Source of the DNA: Mycolicibacterium aubagnense | GTDB taxonomy: Bacteria > Actinomycetota > Actinomycetes > Mycobacteriales > Mycobacteriaceae | NCBI RefSeq assembly: GCF_010730955.1 | Contig: NZ_AP022578.1 | Span: 1-64,000, forward strand | Direction of reading: 5' to 3' | Length of the DNA stretch: 64,000 nucleotides | Part shown: piece by piece, positions 57,404 to 64,000 of the stretch | Position numbering within the stretch: the first letter of the stretch is position 1 | Layout of the letters: every line of letters begins with the position of its first letter | Notes under the pieces: generated by a model | Databases searched by the model: none | What the model was told of the DNA's origin: nothing | Seen by the model: only the letters and a program-made list of their open reading frames with translations | Program-made: the position numbers and the translations under genes

Positions 57404-58650
57404 TGCCGGTGCTCACCCAGTTCCGCAGCTTCGGCTGGCCCAGCCGGGTGCTGATGCTCAACCAGTTCGGCATCAACCTCGGCTTCTACATGCTGATGCC
57501 GTATCTGGCCGGGTACCTGGCCGGCCCGCTCGGCCTGGCCGGCTGGGCTGTCGGGCTGGTGCTCGGGGTACGGAACTTCTCGCAGCAGGGCATGTTCATC
57601 GTCGGCGGGACGCTGGCCGACCGGCTGGGATACAAGCCGCTGATCGTGGCGGGCTGTCTGTTGCGCACGGCCGCGTTCGGGCTGCTGGCGGTCGCACAGT
57701 CCCTGCCGGCGCTGCTGATCGCCTCGGCGGCAACCGGTTTCGCGGGGGCGCTGTTCAACCCGGCGGTGCGGGCCTACCTGGCCGCGGACTCGGGCGAGCG
57801 CCGGGTGGCGGCGTTCACGGTGTTCAACGTCTTCTATCAGGGCGGCATCCTGGCCGGCCCGCTCGTGGGCCTGGCCCTGATGGCGCTGGACTTCCGGGTG
57901 ACGGCGGGCATGGCGGCGGTGGTGTTTGCAGTCCTGACCATCGCGCAGCTGTTCGCGCTGCCGAAGGACCACGCCGATCATGCTGTCACCGAACGGGTCT
58001 CGATCCTGCACGACTGGCGCACCGTGCTCGCCAACCGCCCGTTCCTGCTGTTCGCGGCGTCGATGGTGGGCACCTACGTGGTGACGTTCCAGGTGTACCT
58101 GGCGCTGCCGCTACACGCCGCGGTGCTGTCGCCGCACCATGAATCGGCCATCGTGGCAGCAGTTTTCGCGGTATCGGGGCTGGTCGCCATCGGTGGACAG
58201 ATCCGCATCACGGCCTGGTTCACGGCACGCTACGGCCGCGCCCAGTCGCTGACCATCGGCGTGCTGGTGCTCGCGGCGGCGTTCGTCCCGCTCATCGTGG
58301 TGCCCGATGACCGGTGGGGGCAACCGGCCGCGGTGGCCGCGCTGTTGCTGACGGCCGCGCTGCTGGCCGTCGGCTCGGCCGCGGTCTATCCGTTCGAGAT
58401 GGACACCGTGGTGTCGCTGGCGGGCGACCGGCTGGTCGCGACGTATTACGGCTTCTACAACACCATCGTCGGCGTCGGCATCCTGGTGGGAAATCTCGCC
58501 ACGGGTGCGCTGATGGAGACGGCGCGCCATGCCGGCCGGCCGGAACTGGTCTGGGTGTCGCTCACGGCGATCAGCCTGCTGGTCGCGCTGGCCCTGTACC
58601 GGCTGCACAAGACCGGACGATTGGCCCTGCAGGCCGTCGGCGCCCACTGA
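57403..58650 (+). CDS. MFS transporter of the lpqS-cysK2 cluster (Rv0849-like)
   Basis: A 415-residue transporter with 12 membrane spans. Motif A is GGTLADRLGYKPLIVAGCLL. Other landmarks are LIASAATGFAGALFNPAVRA, VFNVFYQGGILAGPLVGLAL and ATYYGFYNTIVGVGILVGNL. A central cytoplasmic loop has LPKDHADHAVTERVSI. ATG 57403 overlaps the cysK2 stop, so they are co-translated. In M. tuberculosis the equivalent gene is copper-regulated; the substrate is not known, and export of a thiol-metal compound is a guess. Confidence 0.85.
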   Translation: MPVLTQFRSFGWPSRVLMLNQFGINLGFYMLMPYLAGYLAGPLGLAGWAVGLVLGVRNFSQQGMFIVGGTLADRLGYKPLIVAGCLLRTAAFGLLAVAQSLPALLIASAATGFAGALFNPAVRAYLAADSGERRVAAFTVFNVFYQGGILAGPLVGLALMALDFRVTAGMAAVVFAVLTIAQLFALPKDHADHAVTERVSILHDWRTVLANRPFLLFAASMVGTYVVTFQVYLALPLHAAVLSPHHESAIVAAVFAVSGLVAIGGQIRITAWFTARYGRAQSLTIGVLVLAAAFVPLIVVPDDRWGQPAAVAALLLTAALLAVGSAAVYPFEMDTVVSLAGDRLVATYYGFYNTIVGVGILVGNLATGALMETARHAGRPELVWVSLTAISLLVALALYRLHKTGRLALQAVGAH

Positions 58651-58686
58651 CTGTGAGGGTGGTCCTTGTTTGGGAGGCGGGGTCGC

Positions 58687-59562
58687 CTATGCGGGTGGGC
58701 CGCCGGGGTTTTGGTTGGGGATGTCGGTGATCGGCAGGTTGGGGGCCGGTTTGGGCGATGGGGTCGGCGCCAGGGTGGGGATCTTGTCCGGGGCGATGTC
58801 GACGAGGGCGTTGGCGGGTGGGCCGTTTTCCCGGCCGCCGTAGCTGGTCCCGGGTTCGCGGTGGCCGAGCAGGTGACTGACGGTCACCATGTGGTAGCCG
58901 TTGGCGATCAAGACCGGAAGAAATTGGTACACCAGGTCGACGGTGCTGGAGTAGGTGTCGTGCAGCAGCACCACCGATCCGGGTCGGATTTGGGTCTTGA
59001 GCATGTACGTGCTCGCGGCCAGGTTGGCGTCGTTGATCCAGTCGAACGGGATGACGTCCCACAGTATTTCAGCGAGTCCTTGCCGGCCGGCTTCGGCGCG
59101 CACGGCTGGCGAGGACAGCCCGCCGGCGGGCCGGTACAGGTCGGGGGTACGGCCGGTGGCGGCCTGCAGTGCCTGGGTGGCTTTGCGTAGTTGCGCGGGG
59201 ATGTCGGCGATCGGGATCGTGGACATGTTGGGGTGTTCCCAGGTGTGGCTGCCGATTTCCATGCCGGCGTTGTCGATTCGGCGCGCGGCATCGGGGTTGG
59301 CGGCCACTTTGTTGCCGATAAGGAAGAACGTTGCTTTGGCGCCGCGGGCGGCTAGCACCCGAAGGAGCCGGTCGGTGAAGGGGGACGGGCCGTCGTCGAA
59401 GGTCAAGGCGATGCATTTGTTGGTGGCGCAGTCGATGTGGTCGGCGTCGCGGTCCCATTGCCGGCGGGCCACGACCACCAGCACGGCCGACACGGTCACC
59501 AGCACGACCAGGAACGAGCCCAGCTTCCACCACCGGCCGAAGGCGGTGCGTTGTATGGGCAT
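58687..59562 (-). CDS. membrane-anchored polysaccharide deacetylase
   Basis: A 291-residue protein. N-terminal anchor LGSFLVVLVTVSAVLVVVAR, then a NodB homology domain: ALTFDDGPSPFTDRLLRVLA (catalytic Asp and metal Asp), GSHTWEHPNMSTIP (HxxxH metal ligands), DLYRPAGGLSSPAVRAEAG (RxxG motif), EILWDVIPFDWIN and PGSVVLLHDTYSSTVDLVYQ (His motif). A proline-rich tail ends it. It would remove acetyl groups from cell-wall glycans outside the membrane. ATG 59562 gives the anchor. It is convergent with the MFS gene; no operon partner. Confidence 0.88.
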   Translation of the reverse strand: MPIQRTAFGRWWKLGSFLVVLVTVSAVLVVVARRQWDRDADHIDCATNKCIALTFDDGPSPFTDRLLRVLAARGAKATFFLIGNKVAANPDAARRIDNAGMEIGSHTWEHPNMSTIPIADIPAQLRKATQALQAATGRTPDLYRPAGGLSSPAVRAEAGRQGLAEILWDVIPFDWINDANLAASTYMLKTQIRPGSVVLLHDTYSSTVDLVYQFLPVLIANGYHMVTVSHLLGHREPGTSYGGRENGPPANALVDIAPDKIPTLAPTPSPKPAPNLPITDIPNQNPGGPPA

Positions 59563-59706
59563 GGTCCTACCTCTGATCTCTCGTGCACGGCGCCGCGCGC
59601 CGTGTATCGCGTCGCGATGATGACCCTGGTTCGCTGTGGTAGCCCCCGAACGGCCGCAATCCGGCCGCGGGAACCACCGCATCCCGCCGGGGGTAGCAGG
59701 TTGCTG

Positions 59707-59964
59707 TCACCGTGTTGGTTTCGCAGTCCAGCCGACCAGGATGAAACCGCCGAGCACCAGCACGCTGGCCATGGGATAGCCCAGCAGCAGGTCCTGGTAG
59801 CCGATGAGGGTGAGCCGGCCGAGGTGAGTGATGCCGTGCACGACGGCCATCACCGCCCCGATGCCGACCAGGGCCCACCCCACCAGCCGCCGGCGGCGCT
59901 CACGCCGGTAGCCCGCGGTGTACAGCGACGCGCGGGTGGGACGTACGCGACGGATCGGACTCAT
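59707..59964 (-). CDS. small two-span membrane protein
   Basis: An 85-residue protein. The basic N-terminus MSPIRRVRPTRASLYTAGYR is followed by LVGWALVGIGAVMAVVHGIT (span 1) and YPMASVLVLGGFILVGWTAK (span 2). GTGAGCC lies before the ATG. It is about 145 bases upstream of the deacetylase on the same strand. The sequence resembles small actinobacterial membrane proteins of unknown function. Confidence 0.6.
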   Translation of the reverse strand: MSPIRRVRPTRASLYTAGYRRERRRRLVGWALVGIGAVMAVVHGITHLGRLTLIGYQDLLLGYPMASVLVLGGFILVGWTAKPTR

Positions 59965-60249
59965 CGTGGCTCACCTTCACTATGGATCGCGGTAGTACTG
60001 AGTTGCATAGTAAATGGTGGACCTGTGAAGGGGCCGTCAGTGCCGACCGACATCGGCCAGTTGCGACTCGCCGCGACCGGCTCGTCCCCGCCCGGCGCCC
60101 GGCGCCCGGGCTGCCGGCGCGGGTGGATGGGTGCGCATCTGGTGCTGGCCAACACTTTTGGAGTCGAAAGCCGTGGCGCGGACGATGTCGGCGGGCGATG
60201 CCAGCGGCGACGCCCAAAGGCAATGGACCCGAGGTCGGGGGTGCACCGG

Positions 60250-60894
60250 CTACGGCTGGTCGGCGGCCTCGCGCGCGAATTGCGCCGCGCACTTCAGTGA
60301 GCAGAACCAGTATTCGTGGCCGTGGTGGCGCAGGTATCCGGCGGCCTGCTGATGCTCGATGCGCATCCGGCAGATGGGGTCGACCGTTGACACCGGCGAG
60401 GGGGCGCCGAGGTGCAATGCGTGAACACCGATGGGTTCGCTGAGGTTTTTGAAGGTGGTTTCGCCTAAATCCTCGACGGGCACGCCGAGGGCGCGGGCCG
60501 CACCGGCGACGGTATCGGTGGCCAACGTCTGTCCGGCGCCGGCATGTGCGGCCAGGCGCGCGGTCAGGTTGATCGCGGCGCCGAAGAAGTCGTTGCCGCG
60601 CCCGGCGGCGGGGCCGTGGTGCAGGGCCGTCCTGGTCAGCAGGTAGTGGTCTTTCGTGGCGCAGCGCTCGAGGACCCGCTGTGTCAGGTAGATCCCTGCG
60701 GTGGGATCGGGGGACGCCAGGAGTACCGCATCGCCGATCGACTTGATGAACCGATCGCCCGGCGCCAGGGCGGTTCGGGCGAGGTCGGCGAAGTCGACCG
60801 CGAGGTCGGCGGCGTATTCGTCGCCGTGCGCCTCGGTAAGGGCGGTGAACCCGGCCAGGTCGATCATGGTGAACGTCCACGCGCCGACGGTCAT
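60250..60894 (-). CDS. class III adenylate cyclase fused to a YHS metal-binding domain
   Basis: A 214-residue protein. The cyclase domain (residues 1-150) has AWTFTMIDLAGFTALTEAHG (first metal Asp), DRFIKSIGDAVLLASPDP (second metal Asp and substrate Lys), RTALHHGPAAGRGNDFFGAA and INLTARLAAHAGAG (Asn/Arg). The residues for catalysis appear complete. After a short linker, residues 165-210 form a YHS/TRASH-like domain, VDPICRMRIEHQQAAGYLRH, HGHEYWFCSLKCAAQFARE, with Cys residues that could bind copper or another metal. ATG 60894 overlaps the TetR stop (ATGA), so both are one operon. It may link metal state to cAMP. Confidence 0.85.
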   Translation of the reverse strand: MTVGAWTFTMIDLAGFTALTEAHGDEYAADLAVDFADLARTALAPGDRFIKSIGDAVLLASPDPTAGIYLTQRVLERCATKDHYLLTRTALHHGPAAGRGNDFFGAAINLTARLAAHAGAGQTLATDTVAGAARALGVPVEDLGETTFKNLSEPIGVHALHLGAPSPVSTVDPICRMRIEHQQAAGYLRHHGHEYWFCSLKCAAQFAREAADQP

Positions 60895-61481
60895 GGGTGG
60901 GCACCGCAGGCGAGGGTGCCGCGCAAGATGATGCCGATAATGGCGTCCGCGGCGGTGGCCGCGTTCCAATCGTGCGCGGCGCGCAGGTGGATATAGCCCC
61001 AGCCGACCAGGTTGAACAGCACGGTGGCGGTCACGGTGGGGGGCAGGTCCCGCAGGCTGCCGTCGGCGGCGCCATCGCGGAGCAGCCGTTCGAATGGTTC
61101 GGCGAAGACATCGACGATCAGCGCGTCGGGTCCGGGCTGGTGGAACACCTCGCCGCGGGCGAGAAAAAACCCGGCCAGCACATGCAGGTGCTCATCGGCT
61201 GTGGCGCACAAGGCCTGTAGGGCAATGCGCAGCCGGTCGGCCGCCGAGCCCGGTTGGGCCAACGCCGGCAGCATGGCGCGGGTGTAGGTGTCGGCCGCCT
61301 GCGCGGTGACCGCGGCGATCAGATCGTCGCGGGTGACACCGCGCCGGTAGATCGTGGCCCGTGACATCCCGGCCTCGATGCCGACTCGTTCCAGGGTCAG
61401 GGCGTGCAGTCCCCACCGGGCGATCGCCGCGGCGGTGGCATCGAGCAGGGACTGGTCGACAACTCCTTGACGTTGAGGCAT
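60891..61481 (-). CDS. TetR-family regulator
   Basis: A 196-residue protein. N-terminal helix-turn-helix: DATAAAIARWGLHALTLERV, GIEAGMSRATIYRRGVTRDD. The C-terminal ligand domain includes ALAQPGSAADRLRIALQALC, VFAEPFERLLRDGAADGSLR and TVLFNLVGWGYIHLRAAHDW. ATG 61481 lies 15 bases from a perfect palindrome that overlaps the divergent gene start. It is co-translated with the cyclase-YHS gene and probably represses both directions. Confidence 0.85.
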   Translation of the reverse strand: MPQRQGVVDQSLLDATAAAIARWGLHALTLERVGIEAGMSRATIYRRGVTRDDLIAAVTAQAADTYTRAMLPALAQPGSAADRLRIALQALCATADEHLHVLAGFFLARGEVFHQPGPDALIVDVFAEPFERLLRDGAADGSLRDLPPTVTATVLFNLVGWGYIHLRAAHDWNAATAADAIIGIILRGTLACGAHP

Positions 61482-61495
61482 GCCCTCATCATAGT

Positions 61496-61513
61496 TGAGA
61501 CATGAATGTCTCA
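61496..61513. promoter_or_regulatory. TetR-type operator palindrome
   Basis: TGAGACATGAATGTCTCA is a perfect 18-bp palindrome (8-bp arms, GA centre). A half site, AGTCTCAG, lies at about 61527. It overlaps ATG 61502 of the divergent membrane protein and lies 15 bases from the TetR ATG. If the membrane protein instead starts at GTG 61517, the site falls just upstream of its ribosome region. Confidence 0.75.
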
Positions 61514-62962
61514 GTAGTGACTCGTAATAGTCTCAGCCTGCCGGTGGGTCTGGGCTGGACGGTCTGCGCGGCCGGGGCCCTCGGGATTGTGGCCACCTAT
61601 TGGGATGAGTCCTGGCACACCGACATCGGCCGCGACAGTTTCTGGACCCCCGCCCATCTGATGCTGTACGGGGCGATGGCGGTGGTCGGCCTGGCGATCG
61701 CTGCGTGGGGTGTGCGGGTTCTGGTGGCGCTGCGCTCGCTGCGGGCCACCCTGTCCCAGCGGCCGGTGGTCACGGCGTGCCTCGGCGGTGTCACCGCGCT
61801 GGCGGCGGCGCCGATCGACAATGCGTGGCATGACGCGTTCGGCCGCGACGCGGTGGAGTGGAGCCCGCCGCACATGCTGGTGATCTTCGCCGCAATCGCC
61901 ATCGCCCTGGGCGCACTGGCGGGTATCGACCCGAACGCCGCGGCGTTGCGGGCCGCGGCCGGTGCTCTGCTGCTGGCGAACGCCGAGGCACTGGTCTTCG
62001 AGTACGAAACCGGGGTCCCGCAGTTCACCGAGACCCTCTACCTGCCGATCATGCTGGCCGCCGGCCTGCTGGCCGCCCACGTGATCGGGCGCGCGGTCCC
62101 GGGCGGCGCCCCGGTCACGCTCGCGGTCGCCGGCTACGCCGCGCTGCGGCTGCTGATCATCGCGGCGCTGGCGACACTGGGGCGCAGCACCCCGGACCTG
62201 CCGCTCGCGGTGCTCGGCTTGGCGGTCTACGACCTGCCACTGCCCGGACGGCTGGCACGCCCTGCGGCCGCCGCACTGGCCACCGCCACCCTCGCATGGG
62301 GTGCCAGCGCGCTCAGGCTGGCCAGCGCCCATCCCGACGCGGTGGCGATCACCGCCGTGCCGGTGATCGTGATCAGCACCCTTGTCCTGGCCCTCGGGTC
62401 GTCGCGCCGGTCGCGGGCCGCGCTGCCCGCCGCCGTGGCGGTGCTGATCAGCGGTAGCGCCTTGGCCACCGGCGCGGGGCGTGCGCACGCCCACGACCCG
62501 GGGCAGGGCCCGGCGGTAGCCACCGTCGACCTCACCGCCGACACCGACGGGCGCGGCCAGATCACCATGACCGCCCGCTTGACCGACACCGGCGACTGTG
62601 AACACACCACGCCGATCCGTCTAGCCGCCCGGCGCGCCGGCCAGACGTTCACCGGTGACCTGCGTCAAACCGGCCTGTGCCGCTACGCCGGGACAGTGAC
62701 GGTGCCCGGGTCCGGCCGCTGGTTCACCTACGTCGAACTGCGCGAGGGCGATGACAACACCGAGGCCTGGCTGCCGGTCGACGCGGGCACCGCCGGACAG
62801 CTCACTCAGACCCGGGTGCTGTACCGGCCCGCGGGCACCGGGGCCGGGCACCGCAGCGCCGAAATCGCCGCCGGCACACCCATTTATCTGGTCGGCATCG
62901 CCCTGCTCGGGCTCGGCGCCGCCGCGGTCCGTCGCAGTCCACACCGTCACCACGGCGCGTAA
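61502..62962 (+). CDS. polytopic membrane protein with C-terminal exported domain
   Basis: A 486-residue protein. About nine membrane spans in residues 10-320: LGWTVCAAGALGIVATYWDE, MLYGAMAVVGLAIAAWGVRV, LVIFAAIAIALGALAGIDPN, YLPIMLAAGLLAAHVIGRAV. Conserved WDESWHTDIGRDSFWTPAHL and NAWHDAFGRDAVEWSPPHML contain His residues facing one side. The exported C-terminal domain (residues 325-465) has GQITMTARLTDTGDCEHTTP and GRWFTYVELREGD, and the end is VRRSPHRHHGA. GTG 61517 is an alternative start. It is controlled with the TetR/cyclase operon. No function is known to me; the His pairs and C-terminal HRHH would suit metal handling. Confidence 0.65.
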   Translation: MNVSVVTRNSLSLPVGLGWTVCAAGALGIVATYWDESWHTDIGRDSFWTPAHLMLYGAMAVVGLAIAAWGVRVLVALRSLRATLSQRPVVTACLGGVTALAAAPIDNAWHDAFGRDAVEWSPPHMLVIFAAIAIALGALAGIDPNAAALRAAAGALLLANAEALVFEYETGVPQFTETLYLPIMLAAGLLAAHVIGRAVPGGAPVTLAVAGYAALRLLIIAALATLGRSTPDLPLAVLGLAVYDLPLPGRLARPAAAALATATLAWGASALRLASAHPDAVAITAVPVIVISTLVLALGSSRRSRAALPAAVAVLISGSALATGAGRAHAHDPGQGPAVATVDLTADTDGRGQITMTARLTDTGDCEHTTPIRLAARRAGQTFTGDLRQTGLCRYAGTVTVPGSGRWFTYVELREGDDNTEAWLPVDAGTAGQLTQTRVLYRPAGTGAGHRSAEIAAGTPIYLVGIALLGLGAAAVRRSPHRHHGA

Positions 62963-63132
62963 AGTCCGCTGCCGCAACAAATTACATCAATGAAATTTGG
63001 TGCGAGAGTTAACCAGTGTGACGAAAGTGATGTACCGTGGCTCACAGTACGGCGCAACTACGTACTTGGACTGGCCGTAGATCACTCATGTGATGGCGGG
63101 CAGCACACCCGGGCATAAGGAGAACTGAGCCG

Positions 63133-63897
63133 ATGGCCTCACTATCGCGCACGGATCGTTCCCGACGCCGAACCGCGGCCCCTGCGCGCCTTCGGGCACG
63201 AGGATGGCTGCGGCGGATCGGTTATGTGGCAGCGACGGTGTCGACGGTGGTCGCGATGGCCACGCCGGCTCAGGCCGAACCTTTGGCCGCGGGAGGATGG
63301 GACCCGTCATTGCCGAGCGTGCTCAGCGCCGGGGCGCCGGGCGACCCGCTGGCGATCGCCAATGCGTCGCTGCAAGCGACGGCGATGGCGGCCCAGACCA
63401 CCATGGACCTCGGCCACAAATTTCTGAGCACCCTGGGCATCGGCAGTCCCACGGCGGCGCCCGCCGCGACGGTGCGGGGCAACCGGGTCTACGGCAAGCA
63501 AGCGATCGAGTATGTGATCCGCCGGGCCGGTTCACAGATTGGTGTCCCCTACTCCTGGGGTGGCGGCAGCCTGACCGGCCCGAGCCGCGGCATCGACTCC
63601 GGTGCGGACACGGTCGGATTCGACTGTTCCGGGCTGACCCGGTATGCCTACGCCGGCGTGGGTATCAACCTGCCGCGCTTCTCTGGCGATCAGTACAACG
63701 CGGGACGCAAAGTGCCGCCGTCGGAAGCCAAACGCGGCGATCTGCTGTTCTGGGGCCCCGGAGGGGGGCAGCACGAAGCCATCTACCTGGGCGGCGGCCA
63801 GATGCTCGAAGCCCAACAAACCGGTGTGCCCGTGAAGATTTCGCCGGTGCGCCGCGGCGGCATGACCCCGTACGTCACCCGCATCATCGAAACGTAG
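63133..63897 (+). CDS. RipD-like NlpC/P60 peptidoglycan hydrolase
   Basis: A 254-residue exported protein. The long signal peptide (ARGWLRRIGYVAATVSTVVA) ends at ATPAQAE. A linker is followed by the NlpC/P60 domain: GKQAIEYVIRRAGSQIGVPY, SWGGGSLTGPSRGIDSGADT, VGFDCSGLTRYAYAGVGINL (Cys nucleophile near residue 163), KRGDLLFWGPGGGQHEAIYL (His near 212) and MLEAQQTGVPVKISPVRRGG. The catalytic Cys is present, whereas M. tuberculosis RipD as I recall has Ala there. AAGGAGAACTGAGCC precedes ATG 63133. An ACTACGTA word lies about 70 bases upstream. Confidence 0.85.
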   Translation: MASLSRTDRSRRRTAAPARLRARGWLRRIGYVAATVSTVVAMATPAQAEPLAAGGWDPSLPSVLSAGAPGDPLAIANASLQATAMAAQTTMDLGHKFLSTLGIGSPTAAPAATVRGNRVYGKQAIEYVIRRAGSQIGVPYSWGGGSLTGPSRGIDSGADTVGFDCSGLTRYAYAGVGINLPRFSGDQYNAGRKVPPSEAKRGDLLFWGPGGGQHEAIYLGGGQMLEAQQTGVPVKISPVRRGGMTPYVTRIIET

Positions 63898-63920
63898 CGC
63901 CAGCGCCGGCCCCCTGGGGC

Positions 63921-63993
63921 CGCGGCCTTGTGCGTCGGTAGCGCGCTGCGTTAGAGGGCGCACATCCACACGCCCGAGGCGCACAAGGCCGCG
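63921..63993. repeat. inverted repeat at the window end
   Basis: CGCGGCCTTGTGCG (63921-63934) and its exact complement (63980-63993) are separated by 45 bases. It follows the NlpC/P60 gene and may be a terminator with a long loop, or part of a repeat continuing outside the window. Confidence 0.45.
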
Positions 63994-64000
63994 ACGGCCA

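Noticed and set aside
59900..60904. 334-residue minus-strand frame across the cyclase gene
   Set aside because: It is an out-of-frame copy of the cyclase-YHS and flanking sequence; the cyclase frame carries the real motifs.

Overview
High G+C content, an MspA-type porin, an lpqS-cysK2-MFS cluster like that of Mycobacterium tuberculosis, an EccA-type ATPase, an MPT63-like exported protein and a RipD-like NlpC/P60 hydrolase all point to a Mycobacterium/Mycolicibacterium-type organism. The window is an accessory region: stacked mobile-element remains joined to a copper and metal homeostasis island. All assignments come from reading motifs by eye; no database search was run.

Region 1 (1-8.6 kb) is a graveyard: a frameshifted acyl-CoA dehydrogenase, an IS110-family tail, a truncated creatininase-family gene, an IS3-family element with an IS256-family element nested in it, and a decayed pSAM2-like integrative element (FtsK-like tail, RepSA-like initiator, large serine recombinase). 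Region 2 (8.6-22 kb) has minus-strand accessory genes and a putative XRE-type regulator. A divergent, mostly overlapping operon follows, resembling mycobacterial type IV conjugation loci: a small membrane protein, a discoidin-like protein, TcpC/VirB8-like, three tandem small membrane modules, VirB4-like, VirB6-like and an intact orphan EccA. I see no relaxase or coupling protein.

Region 3 (22-35.7 kb) holds two tyrosine-recombinase systems. The first is a translationally coupled set: an active-looking recombinase, a second recombinase, an XRE protein, and a zinc-ribbon protein with a recombinase-like domain that lacks catalytic residues. The second resembles Tn554 TnpA/TnpB/TnpC, and its first gene is split by an IS1081-like element. 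Between them lie a MerR regulator, a 48-residue Cys-rich protein and an MFS transporter.

Region 4 (36-58.7 kb) is the metal island. It encodes a permease with a His-rich tail, a Met-rich multicopper oxidase (MmcO-like), an MPT63-like protein with a Met/Cys tail, a CopZ-type chaperone, an exported putative copper protein, a P1B copper ATPase, a Csp-type copper storage protein, small exported proteins, a Cys-containing MspA-type porin and lpqS-cysK2-MFS. Palindromic CsoR/RicR-like boxes sit in front of the permease/oxidase pair and of the chaperone-ATPase operon. An IS630 element, itself split by an intact IS3, sits at the porin stop codon.

Region 5 (58.7-64 kb) looks chromosomal: a polysaccharide deacetylase, a small membrane protein, a TetR/adenylate-cyclase-YHS operon divergent from a polytopic membrane protein, and the NlpC/P60 hydrolase. 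Frameshifts are concentrated in 1-28.8 kb and are rare from about 33 kb on. I cannot tell true decay from local sequence error, so frameshifted genes are listed as pseudogenes with that caveat.
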